From NCBI GenBank assembly GCA_965222015.1, contig CBDCTL010000023.1, positions 930,001 through 994,000 on the forward strand: 64,000 bases of DNA, read 5' to 3'. Shown piece after piece: positions 42,769 to 51,908 of the stretch. The notes below the pieces were generated by a model, which was not told where the DNA came from, searched no databases, and was given only the letters and a program-made list of their open reading frames with translations. The stretch comes from JANQPX01 sp965222015. Lineage in GTDB: Bacteria > Pseudomonadota > Alphaproteobacteria > Geminicoccales > Geminicoccaceae. Made by a program: the position numbers and the translations under genes. Each line of letters begins with the position of its first letter. Position 1 is the first letter of the stretch.

Positions 42769-42978
42769 CGCCGCCGCAAGATCAAAGTCCTGTTCGGCAA
42801 CATGAAGCACTATCGTGGTTCTTCGCACGCTTTGAAAAGCTGACTCGGCGGCACCAAGCCTGCGTCCATTTCACCGTGGCTTGCCTGATCCTCGGGTGAA
42901 ACGTCGGCAACCTGACGAGCCGGCCGTCGGGTGCGCGCCGGAAGTGCGGGAACCGATCGACCTGAAGACTGGTCGGTG

Positions 42979-45153
42979 TCACTCCGTGTAGTAAGCCGCC
43001 GTATCCTGATAATACTCCATCGGCGCCTTGTAGCCGTGGGACGCGGCACCCTTCAGGTCGACGTCGGTCAGGATCAGCTCGACCCTGGGCGTGCGTTCCA
43101 TCAGCGGCGTGATCAGGTCCCGGATATAGGCGAGCTTGGTGTGCTGCCAGCGGGTCACGAATAGCACCATCGAGCTCTCGGCGGCGACCAGAAACGGATC
43201 GGCCAGCGCCGCGACCGGCGGCGTGTCCAGAATGACCGTGTCGAACCGGCCCTTGAGCGTTTCCAGCAGCTCGCGGATCGTCTGGGTGTTCCAGCGATCC
43301 GGATGGGTGAGCTCGCCCGATCCCGCGGTGATGGTGTAGAACTCGCTGCCCTCGGGGCGCTTGCAGCGCAGCGGCTCGGTACCTTCAAGCCAGTCGGAAA
43401 GACCGGCGATCCGGCCGAGTCCGGTATGGACGTGGATTTTCGGCCGGCGAAAGTCGGTATCCACCAGCACGACCGAACGGCCGGTATTGGCGACCACTTC
43501 GGCGAAGCAGAGCGACATCGTGGTCTTGCCGTCGCCCGGCTGCGCCGACGTCAGCATCACCGTGTGCTGTTCCTCGGGCAGTGTCGCGACAGTCTGGCGG
43601 TAGGTATTGCGCACGCTCGCCGAGAAATGGGCATAGGGCGTGGCGGTGATGAGGTGGTGCAGGTTGTGGACTTCCTGACCGCGCGGTCCTTCGCGTCGCG
43701 GAATCACCCAGACGCCGGACTGAGGGGCGACGGCCTTCAGATCGTCCGGCTCGCGCACCACGCGCCTCGACGCCTCACGGAACATGGCCGCCGAGCTCGA
43801 GACCAGAAAGCCGCCGACGAGGCAGACCAGGCCGAGCATCATACGCGGCGGACCGGACGGCTCGGTCGGGATTTCCGCACGTGACACCACCCGGAGGTCG
43901 AGCGGCTGCACGCGCGCATCCTCCCGCGCCGCCGCCTGCTGCACCCTGCCAAGGAAGCCCTCCAGCACCTGATTGCCGATGCGCGCTTCCTTTTCCAGAT
44001 CACGCAGTTCGACGCCGCGAAGATTGGCGTCCGCGAGCGACTTTTCCTGCTCCGCAAGCACCTGCTGCAGCGCGGTCACCCGCTGCTTGGCGCTTCGCGA
44101 CTGGTTGCGGAACCCTGCGACGATGTTCTGGATCTCGTTGTCCAGCGAGCGCTGGGCGAGGTCGATCTGCTCGACCTTGGCCACGAGCAGCGGATGGTTG
44201 CGTCCGTAGGTGGCCTCGAGATCGGCGAGCTCGGATCGGAACGCCGTGATCTGCGTCCGCAGCTCGCGCACGGATTCGGCGTCCGCGATATCGGTGACTG
44301 CGAACGGATTGTTGCGCTCCAGCGCCGCTTCGATCGACTGCACCTTGGATCCGAGCGCGATGCTCTCGAGCTCGGCCTGGGTCAGCTGCGCGTGGGTTTC
44401 GGTGATCTTCTGCTCGATCAGCCGGCTGCCGCCACTCTGCAGCAGGCCGGAGTCGCGCCGGAACTCCTCGACAGCCTCGTCGGCGGCCGAAGATTTTTCG
44501 CGCAGCGTCGCCGCCTGCTCGACCATCCACTGAACGGCGTCGTTGCCGATCGCCACCTGCTCCTCGCGCTGAACGTTCACATAGGCGTCGGCGAGGGCGT
44601 TGGCGCCGGCTGCAGCCAGCCCCGCTTCCGAACTCTTGAACGAGACCTGGATCAGTCGCGAGCGTCCGAGTGCTGCGACGTCGACGCCGCGGGAGAACGC
44701 CACGACCTCGGGCGGCAGGCGGGTCGCCAGTTCGCTGTCTTCATTGATCTCGGCGCTGTCGGCTTCGCGCGACCAGAGCTCGGAGGGGATCGCTGCGGCC
44801 ACCGAGGAGAGAATGCCGCCGGACGAATCGTCCTCCTGACGAACGTCCACGCCCTTCTCGCTCAGATCGCTGACGGCGCGCCGCAGCACATTGGCGCTCT
44901 TGATCAGTTCGACATGACTTAGCAGCGATTCGGTATCGGCGGCGCCATCTTCGAGGATGGCCTCCGCTTCCGGCACGTTGAGAGCTCGATCGTCGACGAG
45001 AATCATCGCTGAGGCCGAATATTCGTCCTCTTTCATGCTCAGAAATCCGACGCCGATCGCCGTCAGGATCGCCGTTCCCAGAAGCACGAAATAGCGTTGC
45101 GCGAAAACCGCACGCGCCAGCGAACCGACGTCGAGTTTCCAGTCGTTGATCAT
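42979..45153 (-). CDS. Exopolysaccharide chain-length protein with BY-kinase domain
   Basis: The 724-residue Wzc/ExoP-like protein has an N-terminal transmembrane helix (about 25-43) and Wzz domain, a long coiled-coil periplasmic region (about 190-420), a second helix (about 440-460) and a cytoplasmic tyrosine kinase. Kinase motifs are Walker A SAQPGDGKTT (536-545), Walker A' VVLVDTDFRRP and Walker B VILDTPPV. The tail carries a Tyr cluster (708, 714, 715, 721, 722) for autophosphorylation. It controls polymer length and export. ATG at 45153 starts MINDWKLDV; an earlier frame start (45201) adds 16 residues. It lies opposite the polymer genes' plus-strand part. Confidence 0.9.
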   Translation of the reverse strand: MINDWKLDVGSLARAVFAQRYFVLLGTAILTAIGVGFLSMKEDEYSASAMILVDDRALNVPEAEAILEDGAADTESLLSHVELIKSANVLRRAVSDLSEKGVDVRQEDDSSGGILSSVAAAIPSELWSREADSAEINEDSELATRLPPEVVAFSRGVDVAALGRSRLIQVSFKSSEAGLAAAGANALADAYVNVQREEQVAIGNDAVQWMVEQAATLREKSSAADEAVEEFRRDSGLLQSGGSRLIEQKITETHAQLTQAELESIALGSKVQSIEAALERNNPFAVTDIADAESVRELRTQITAFRSELADLEATYGRNHPLLVAKVEQIDLAQRSLDNEIQNIVAGFRNQSRSAKQRVTALQQVLAEQEKSLADANLRGVELRDLEKEARIGNQVLEGFLGRVQQAAAREDARVQPLDLRVVSRAEIPTEPSGPPRMMLGLVCLVGGFLVSSSAAMFREASRRVVREPDDLKAVAPQSGVWVIPRREGPRGQEVHNLHHLITATPYAHFSASVRNTYRQTVATLPEEQHTVMLTSAQPGDGKTTMSLCFAEVVANTGRSVVLVDTDFRRPKIHVHTGLGRIAGLSDWLEGTEPLRCKRPEGSEFYTITAGSGELTHPDRWNTQTIRELLETLKGRFDTVILDTPPVAALADPFLVAAESSMVLFVTRWQHTKLAYIRDLITPLMERTPRVELILTDVDLKGAASHGYKAPMEYYQDTAAYYTE

Positions 45154-45631
45154 GAGGAGTGTTCTCTCCGGCCTAGAGGCGTCGCCGATGACGACGGACA
45201 TCCACCCTTGGAAGCCGCAAGGGGTATCTCGAAGCCTTTCGATGCAGCGCCGAGACTCGTTTCATCCCCTTCGGCCCGAACCGACTTCTCGAAACCGATT
45301 TCTTCATGCCGACACCGTTTCATGCCGATGCCGCCCGACGCGCGACCGTTCACGGGCTCAGGTCACTGCGCTGCGTATGAACCATCGCCGCCTGGCTTCG
45401 ACATACGATCGGAACCGTGGTCGGTCGAGAAAATACAGCGATGCGAACGGTAGACTTGGTAAACGAAGTCGCCGCGTGAGGCAAGGTCATGCTGCCGCGA
45501 ACGAAACAGATACGAAATTGTCTGGAAAGTTATGATCAGTCATTTTTTGTCGCTTTAAAGTTAAAAATGCCTTGGCATATGTTCTCTACTGCCGCGATCT
45601 GCCGGCACAGCGCCATTGTTCCGGCGTCCTG
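45154..45631. other. AT-rich control region of the exopolysaccharide locus
   Basis: No convincing gene. The part at 45510-45590 is unusually AT-rich (runs of T and A around TTTTTTGTCGC and TTTAAAGTTAAAA) and lies upstream of the Wzc-like gene and downstream of the GT4 gene, both on the minus strand. It is a likely promoter or silencer-binding region. No specific operator was recognised. Confidence 0.45.
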
Positions 45632-46786
45632 TCAGGCGGCCTGGCCCGCGGTCCTCGGGGCCGGGTGCAGCTCCGAGCGGACGGTGCGGTAGACATCCTC
45701 GATCCGGCGGCTGACCACCGCCGACTCATACTGGCTCCAGGCCTTGTCGATATTGCGCGCCGAGGTCTCCGCCATGTAGCCGGGGTCGGCCAGCATGCGC
45801 CTGATGCCGGCGGCGATCTCGACGGCGGAGACGGATTCCAGAAACAGACCGTTCTCCGGGTCGCTCATCACCTCGGGCACGCCGGCGATCGGATGGGCGA
45901 TGATCGGAAGGCCCGCACCCATGGCCTCCAGGATGGCGTTGGGCAGGCCTTCCCAGTAGTAGCTGGGAAAGACGAAGATCGTCGCCTCGTCGAACACCTT
46001 CGCTTTCTGGTCGCGACGGACATAGCCGGGAAAGCGCACCCGGTCCGCGATGCCGAGCGCCTCCGTTTTCGCCGTCAGTCCCTCCATTTCCGGACCGTCA
46101 CCGCCCATCACCAGTGTGAGATCGGGGAAGTCGTCCTTTAGCAGCCTGACCGCCTCCACCAGCTGATAGACACCCTTCTCCTCGACGAAGCGCGCCATGA
46201 ACAGGAGGGTCGGCGCATGTTTCACCGGGCCGTCCGCGCGATGTCTGGCCTTGACCAGACGGCCGTCGAACATGGTGGTCATCACCTGCACGCGCTCGGC
46301 CGGCAGACCCTGGCGCAGCAGCGCCTCGCGAAAACTTTCCGACAGCACGATCACCCGGCTGGCACGGCGAAGCGCGAACAGCACGTAGCGGCGAAGCCAG
46401 GGCGTGGCATCGATCTGTCCGAACTCGTCCCAGTTCCAGCCGCGGAAGAAGACGATGTAGTTGCGCCGGCCGAACAGGATCAGGATGAGCATGAACAGGC
46501 ATTCGCGCGGCAACGAACGCACGTCCATCTCGGGATTGAAGTGATAGACGTCGAAGCGTCGCCTGAGCGCGAGCCAGGCGAAGCGCGCATAGTCGGCCAG
46601 CATGCGTCTGATCGAGGCGGCCTTGCCGCGCTCGCCGTGGCGGCGGCCGTTGACGAAGCGCCGGATGTCCGTGGTCGGGCGCAGGCGCTGCTTCAGGATG
46701 CGGATGAAGTTGCCGACACCGCCCATGTCCCGCGCATCGTGGCTGAGCACCAGGGCGTTGATCATCTCGGCCCGATCGATGGCCAT
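45632..46786 (-). CDS. GT4-family glycosyltransferase
   Basis: This 384-residue GT-B enzyme has a group 1 (GT4) C-terminal domain: LLFMARFVEEKGV (strand after the linker), LVMGGDGPEM and the sugar-nucleotide motif EGLPNAILEAMGAGLPIIA (an E-x7-E signature). The N-terminal domain holds the acceptor site (GGVGNFIRIL near residue 22). It transfers a hexose or similar to the growing repeat unit at the cytoplasmic membrane; sugar specificity cannot be read. It follows the second glycosyltransferase (46851) by 64 bases on the same strand. Confidence 0.88.
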   Translation of the reverse strand: MAIDRAEMINALVLSHDARDMGGVGNFIRILKQRLRPTTDIRRFVNGRRHGERGKAASIRRMLADYARFAWLALRRRFDVYHFNPEMDVRSLPRECLFMLILILFGRRNYIVFFRGWNWDEFGQIDATPWLRRYVLFALRRASRVIVLSESFREALLRQGLPAERVQVMTTMFDGRLVKARHRADGPVKHAPTLLFMARFVEEKGVYQLVEAVRLLKDDFPDLTLVMGGDGPEMEGLTAKTEALGIADRVRFPGYVRRDQKAKVFDEATIFVFPSYYWEGLPNAILEAMGAGLPIIAHPIAGVPEVMSDPENGLFLESVSAVEIAAGIRRMLADPGYMAETSARNIDKAWSQYESAVVSRRIEDVYRTVRSELHPAPRTAGQAA

Positions 46787-46850
46787 CGCGTTTCCACCTC
46801 GTTTCTCGTTCCTTCGGCCGGCGCGTCGGGGGCCGGCGTGTGCTGCTTCG

Positions 46851-47900
46851 TCAGGCGCTGGCGAGCGGCGCCTCGATCCACTGATCCCGGATCAGACCGC
46901 TCATGCTTTCCTCGAGCGCTTCTTGCGAATAGACGCGATCGAAGCGCCGGCGCGCCGCCTTGCGGATCGGCGCGAAGCGTTCGGGATGGGCCTCGATCTC
47001 GCGGATCGTTTCGCCGAGGTCGCGCGCCATGTTCGGCAGCAGCACGCCGTCTACACCGTTCTCCACATAGTCGTGCATGATCCGAAAGTCATCGGCAATG
47101 ACGATCTTGGCGTTGCGCATGCTGCGCACGAGCACACTGTGACCGGCGGCGCCGACGTCGTATCTAAGCGGGATGATCACCCCTTTCGAGGCCTGCAGCA
47201 GGAGTTCGAAATCGGGAAAGGGGATGTCGCGGTAGACCTGCACGTTTTCGGGCAGTTCCTCGTCGACCACGTCGTCATTGGTTTCCGAGCAGACGATGAT
47301 CAGGCGCTGGTCCAGCCCGCGAAAGGTCTCGATCACCGGCCGATAGTCCCGATTGGTGAAACCGCCGGCGAAGTAGAACGGCGTCTCCAGGTCAAGCGTC
47401 GGATCCGGCCCGAAGACCTCGGGCACGTCGATCGGCTGCGGCCAGTCGCCATGGGCGATGAACAGCAGACGCTCGGGATCGATGCCGAGCATGCGGGCGT
47501 AGTCCTTCACTTCCTGCTCGGTGAACACCACGAACCATGTCCGGTCGCGATCGAGCTTCGCGAACAGCCGGTAGACCCGTGTCCAGAACGGGCTGTGAAC
47601 GGAAAATCCGAACCAGAGCAGACGATCGTAGTCGATCAGGCCGAGGCGCCGGAGTAGCATGAAGGCCAGGCCCGAATGCCAGAGCGCCAGGACGTGGTCA
47701 TAGTCCCGTATGGCAGCTCGGCGTCTGACCAGAAACACCAGATCGAGAAAGGTCTGGCGTGCGAAGAAGCATTTCGTGCGTCTGGTCTCGGGCGCGTCCG
47801 CCGTGCGATAGAGGGTGTCGAAGCCATGGCTTTCGGACAGAAACCGAGCCATGTCGGTTTTCTGATATTGAAAGGCTTTATAGAAAAGCTTCTTGGCCAT
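46851..47900 (-). CDS. GT-B glycosyltransferase-like protein
   Basis: This 349-residue protein has a GT-B C-terminal half: FYFAGGFTNRDYRPVIE (about 185-201), LLLQASKGVIIPLRYDVGAAGHSVL near 245-265, then AKIVIADDFRIMHDYVENGVDG. These correspond to the strand, donor loop and Glu-containing helix of GT1/GT4 enzymes, but the E-x7-E signature is replaced. The first half (LDLVFLVRRRA...DYDHVLALWHSG) binds the acceptor. It is therefore a divergent transferase or pyruvyl/other modifying GT-B enzyme. It is divergently transcribed from the sulfotransferase gene across a 309-base gap (47901-48209) that must hold both promoters. Confidence 0.72.
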   Translation of the reverse strand: MAKKLFYKAFQYQKTDMARFLSESHGFDTLYRTADAPETRRTKCFFARQTFLDLVFLVRRRAAIRDYDHVLALWHSGLAFMLLRRLGLIDYDRLLWFGFSVHSPFWTRVYRLFAKLDRDRTWFVVFTEQEVKDYARMLGIDPERLLFIAHGDWPQPIDVPEVFGPDPTLDLETPFYFAGGFTNRDYRPVIETFRGLDQRLIIVCSETNDDVVDEELPENVQVYRDIPFPDFELLLQASKGVIIPLRYDVGAAGHSVLVRSMRNAKIVIADDFRIMHDYVENGVDGVLLPNMARDLGETIREIEAHPERFAPIRKAARRRFDRVYSQEALEESMSGLIRDQWIEAPLASA

Positions 47901-48209
47901 GCTTTCGAAAAGCTCGAAATGTCGTTCACAGACGGCATGCAGCCCGGTGGCCGTGCCAGGATCGCTGGATTCAAGGCCTGATGGATATACATGCAGAGGG
48001 CGTTCTTCACAATAACCGGTCGAAAGGGGGTTGACGGAGACCGTCCGATCGCGGCTCTATCGACACACTTTCGCCGGATCCGTCCCGAAGGTGTCGCGTC
48101 AGGAGACCGCTCGCCGGAGCGCGAGCCGCGAATTTTCAGTGCCATAACGAAGACTGCCCTGCTTCCGTCGTCCCGTTCGATGGGGATGTCGGAGAGGAGA
48201 GCGAATGCC

Positions 48210-49145
48210 ATGACCTCTCGTCGATTTCCGGATTTCTACATTCTGGGCGCTCCCAAGGCCGGTACTTCGTCGCTCGCGCGCTATCTCGACGAGCATGAGC
48301 GGATCTTCGTCTCCGATCCGAAGGAGCCGCGCTTCTTCGCCGAGGATTTCGCCGATCGGCCGATCACCGACGAGGCGGCCTATCTCGACCTGTTCGACGG
48401 GCTGGACGACGATGTCCTTCGCGGTGAGGCGACCACGGACTATCTGGTCTCGGAGGTGGCGGTCGACCGCATTCTCGCCGTGCGCCCCGATGCCCGGTTC
48501 GTGGCGATGCTGCGCAATCCGGTCGAGATGGTCCTCGCCATGCACGCGCAGGAGCGCAAGAACGGCTACGAGACCATCGCGGATGTCGAGGAGGCCTGGG
48601 CCGCGATCGACAGGCGCAGGCGGGGCGAGGGGATCCCGACGCTCTGCAACGAGCCGAAGCGGCTGTTCTACGACGAGCGCTGCAGTCAGGGCGAGCAGAT
48701 CGAACGCCTCATGAGCAAGGTCGGAAGCGAACGGCTGAAGATCATCTTCATGGAGGATTTTTCCGGGGACACCGAGCGGGTCTACAAGGAGACCCAGGCG
48801 TTCATCGGCATCGAGGATTACGAGCCCCGGGAATTTCCGGTCTACAACCGGCGCCACCACATCCGTCACCCGGCCGTGATCCAACTCTGGAAGTTCGGCA
48901 AGAACGCCAAGGACCGGCTGGGCCTGAAGACCAATTTCGGCCTTTTGAGCAAGGTGCAGGCGTTCGGCATGTCTCGCGATCCGGTGGCGCCCGCGCGCGA
49001 CGACACGGCCTTTCGAGACGCGCTTCGCCGGCATTTCGAGCCGGACGTCCGGCTCCTGGCGCGCATCACGGGACGCGATCTTTCGGGCTGGCTCGCGCCG
49101 GACCGGCAGGTTGCCGAGACGTCGGTTGCCGTCGCCTCTCGTTAG
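48210..49145 (+). CDS. PAPS-dependent sulfotransferase
   Basis: The 311-residue protein opens with the 5'-phosphosulfate loop ILGAPKAGTSSLARYL (residues ~9-24) and has the 3'-phosphate motif as AMLRNPVEMVLAMHAQ (about 99-114). It probably transfers sulfate from PAPS to a sugar of the exopolysaccharide. The fold type (Sulfotransfer_1/heparan-like) is inferred from these two motifs. I chose the ATG at 48210, which has GGAGAGGAGAG upstream. The glycosyltransferase gene that follows overlaps its end by 35 bases, so it belongs to the polysaccharide operon. Confidence 0.85.
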   Translation: MTSRRFPDFYILGAPKAGTSSLARYLDEHERIFVSDPKEPRFFAEDFADRPITDEAAYLDLFDGLDDDVLRGEATTDYLVSEVAVDRILAVRPDARFVAMLRNPVEMVLAMHAQERKNGYETIADVEEAWAAIDRRRRGEGIPTLCNEPKRLFYDERCSQGEQIERLMSKVGSERLKIIFMEDFSGDTERVYKETQAFIGIEDYEPREFPVYNRRHHIRHPAVIQLWKFGKNAKDRLGLKTNFGLLSKVQAFGMSRDPVAPARDDTAFRDALRRHFEPDVRLLARITGRDLSGWLAPDRQVAETSVAVASR

Positions 49146-50118
49146 CGTCGTCATCCCCGTTCACAACCGGGCCGGTCTGATCCGAAGCACAATTCGAAGC
49201 TGTCTGGACCAGACATTGGGTCGCTTCGAAGTGGTTCTTGTGGACGACGCCTCCACGGACGATCTGGCCGCGGCCCTCGAACCCTTCGCCGACGACCGGC
49301 GGGTGCGGCTGGTGCAGCACGAGCGCAATCGCGGCGTGTCGGCGGCGCGCAACAGCGGCGTGCAGGCAGCGCGGGGGCGCTTCGTCGCCTTTCTCGATTC
49401 CGATGATTCCTGGCGCGCGGACAAGCTCGAAAAGCAGATCGCCTGCATGGAGGCGCATGGCGGCTCCGATGCCATCTGCGGCACGCTCACCGAGGTGCGC
49501 GCCGGCGGTGTCGTCAAGCGGGTCCGGCCGAAGCATCGGAAGCCCTTGGACGTGCCGCTCGGCGACTATCTGTTCGTGCGCAGGGTGCAGCGTTCGCTGC
49601 CGGAGATCGCATGGCGCGGTGCTGCGCTGATGGCTGGGGTGTTCGCCCAGACCAGCTCCTATCTTCTGCCGAGAACGCTCGCCGCGGCGACCCCGTTTCG
49701 CACCACCCTCGATCAATATGAGGACATCGCCTTCCTCCTGGATCTCGACCGCAAGGGTGCCGCCTTTCTTCTGGTCGAGGAGCCGCTCACCTTCCAGGAC
49801 GACGACGATCGTCCGGGCCGCCTCGGCGCGCGCGACGATGTCGAGCGCGGCCGGCGCTTTCTGGAGGAACTCGGCGACTCTCTCTCGGACGATGCGCGCC
49901 TGGCTTTCGAGGCGACCCATCTCGCTCATCTCTACGCCAGGGAGCGGCCCGGCCGCGCGGCCGGGCTGACGCTGCGCGCCTTTGCCCGCGGCCTGATCGC
50001 ACCGAAATCGGTGCTCGGCATCCTGTCGCGGAGCCTTCTCGGCCAGACCGCTCAAAAGCAGATGCGCGACCGGCTGCTGACCAAAGGGTCATCGTCTCGG
50101 AACCGGAAGGCGGCCTGA
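49111..50118 (+). CDS. GT2-family glycosyltransferase
   Basis: This 335-residue protein has a GT-A fold. VSVVIPVHNRAG, VVLVDDASTDD and FVAFLDSDDSW (DxD metal motif) lie in the first 95 residues in the normal order. The end of the protein (after ~270) is Arg-rich and variable. It starts at TTG 49111 inside the sulfotransferase gene, so translational coupling is likely; another TTG at 49126 is possible. The donor sugar is not predictable. Confidence 0.88.
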   Translation: MPRRRLPSPLVSVVIPVHNRAGLIRSTIRSCLDQTLGRFEVVLVDDASTDDLAAALEPFADDRRVRLVQHERNRGVSAARNSGVQAARGRFVAFLDSDDSWRADKLEKQIACMEAHGGSDAICGTLTEVRAGGVVKRVRPKHRKPLDVPLGDYLFVRRVQRSLPEIAWRGAALMAGVFAQTSSYLLPRTLAAATPFRTTLDQYEDIAFLLDLDRKGAAFLLVEEPLTFQDDDDRPGRLGARDDVERGRRFLEELGDSLSDDARLAFEATHLAHLYARERPGRAAGLTLRAFARGLIAPKSVLGILSRSLLGQTAQKQMRDRLLTKGSSSRNRKAA

Positions 50119-50228
50119 ACCATGCCGCGTTCGAACCGCCGCCCGCCCGACCCTTCCGCCTGCAGGCGGACATCGTCGTCGATGGAAGTGGACCATTTCG
50201 GCCGCGACGGTGTTAGCTGCACATCGTT

Positions 50229-51818
50229 ATGTGCAAGCAACTTGCCCGGCGGTGGGAACCGGTAAGCGCCATGGCTTCGATCGATCAGGCCGAATATTAC
50301 TCGATCAAGCGCCTGCGCTGGAACACGCTGGTGTTCACCGGCGGCAAGGGCGTCAACGCGATGCTCAGCCTGTCGCTGTTCGCGCTGATCGCCTCCAGTC
50401 TTTCGCGGGCGGACTTCGCGATCTACGCATGGTTGATCGCCTTCGTCGAGCTTTCCACCAATCTTTCGCGCTTCGGCATCAACTGGGCCGTCGACCGCTA
50501 CGTGCCGCAGCTTCGATCGACCCTGAATACCCAGGCCCTGCGGCGCTTTCTCCTGATCATGGCCGGCCTTCGCATCTCGGTCATCCTGGCCATGCTCGTG
50601 GTCTTCTACTGGGGCGGCCGGACATTGCTCAGCCTGTCCGGTCACGAACACTGGCTGCCGGTCTTTCAGGAGTATATCGTCATTCTGGTGCCGTTCGGCA
50701 TCATGACCTTCTTTCGCGATGTGGTTTTCCAGTCCCTGCTGCAGCAGGCCCACAGCCAGGCCAACACCACGCTCCGCCATCTGACCTTCTTCGCCATCCT
50801 GCTCGCGGCGCTCGTCATGACGGACGAGCTGACCCTCACTCATGTCGTCTACGGCGACATCACCGCGGCGGTCGTCGCCTCCCTCGTCGCTCTGCTGCAG
50901 TTCCGGCACCTGCTGCGCACGTTCCCCTACGAGGCGGCGCCGACGTCCAGCGATCTGCCGTCATGGCGGACGGTCGCCCGTTTCGCCGCCAACAGCTACG
51001 CCAACGAGGTGCTGCGCATGTCGGGCAGCGGCTACGCCGTCATGAGCGCCGCCCCGCATCTGCTGGCCACCGCCGTGCTGGCGCCCTACGGTTTCTGCCA
51101 GACGCTGTTCAGCCAGCTCAACCGCTTTCTGCCGGCCCATCTGTTCGCCGGACTCTATCGTCCACGACTGATCGCCCGCTACACCGAGACCGGCAATTTC
51201 GGCGATCTGAACTGGCAGCTGGTCGTCATCCTCAAGGTCTCGAATTACATTCTCGCGGCCGGCATGGCGGTCTTCTACGCCTATGGCGCCGAGATCCTGG
51301 CTTTGATCTCCGGCGGCAAATATGCCGATGCCCACGGGCTGATGCTGTTCTTCCTGATCCTGATGCTGATCGACAATCACCGCCAGGTGCTGATGGCGCT
51401 CTGCAACACGATCGAGCGCGTGGACATCTTGAAACGCGCCTCGCTCTTCCTGCCGTTCGTCGTGCCCGTGGCGCTCCTGCTTGTCTGGGCGGGGCTCGGC
51501 ACGTTCGGTCTGGTCGCAGCGCTGATCACCGCCGATCTGCTCTGCGTCGGCACGATCATCCATCAGCTTCGGCGACAAGATTATCGGCTCAAGGTCGACC
51601 GCTGGGGGCAGATGAGGATCGTACTGTCAGCGCTGATCACGGCCGCGATCGGTTCGGTTATCCACGATCTGCACGCGGACACCTTCGCCTGGAACCTGGC
51701 CGGCATTGCGGTCGTGGCCCTGGTCTTCGTGATCGTGGCCCGCATCCTGCGTCCCTTCGCCGACTACGAGCGGAACACGATCGAAAAGATGCTGGGGCGA
51801 CGCATCTACGTGATCTGA
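50229..51818 (+). CDS. Polysaccharide flippase-like (Wzx/MOP) membrane protein
   Basis: The 529-residue protein has about 12-14 transmembrane helices in the MOP/Wzx arrangement: a helix pair near the start (NTLVFTGGKGVNAMLSLSLF), regular helices from about 45 to 505 and a short cytoplasmic tail. It should flip the undecaprenyl-linked repeat unit to the periplasm. A start at 50271 (MASIDQAEYYS) is as likely as 50229. It is the last plus-strand gene here and is followed by the convergent O-antigen-ligase gene 90 bases away. Confidence 0.83.
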   Translation: MCKQLARRWEPVSAMASIDQAEYYSIKRLRWNTLVFTGGKGVNAMLSLSLFALIASSLSRADFAIYAWLIAFVELSTNLSRFGINWAVDRYVPQLRSTLNTQALRRFLLIMAGLRISVILAMLVVFYWGGRTLLSLSGHEHWLPVFQEYIVILVPFGIMTFFRDVVFQSLLQQAHSQANTTLRHLTFFAILLAALVMTDELTLTHVVYGDITAAVVASLVALLQFRHLLRTFPYEAAPTSSDLPSWRTVARFAANSYANEVLRMSGSGYAVMSAAPHLLATAVLAPYGFCQTLFSQLNRFLPAHLFAGLYRPRLIARYTETGNFGDLNWQLVVILKVSNYILAAGMAVFYAYGAEILALISGGKYADAHGLMLFFLILMLIDNHRQVLMALCNTIERVDILKRASLFLPFVVPVALLLVWAGLGTFGLVAALITADLLCVGTIIHQLRRQDYRLKVDRWGQMRIVLSALITAAIGSVIHDLHADTFAWNLAGIAVVALVFVIVARILRPFADYERNTIEKMLGRRIYVI

Positions 51819-51908
51819 CGAACCGTTCGCTTCGTTCCGGCCGTTCGAACGTTGCGTCCACGTCCAGTGGACATGCCTCGGGCCTGGCAGGATCCCGCCT
51901 GCCGCCGT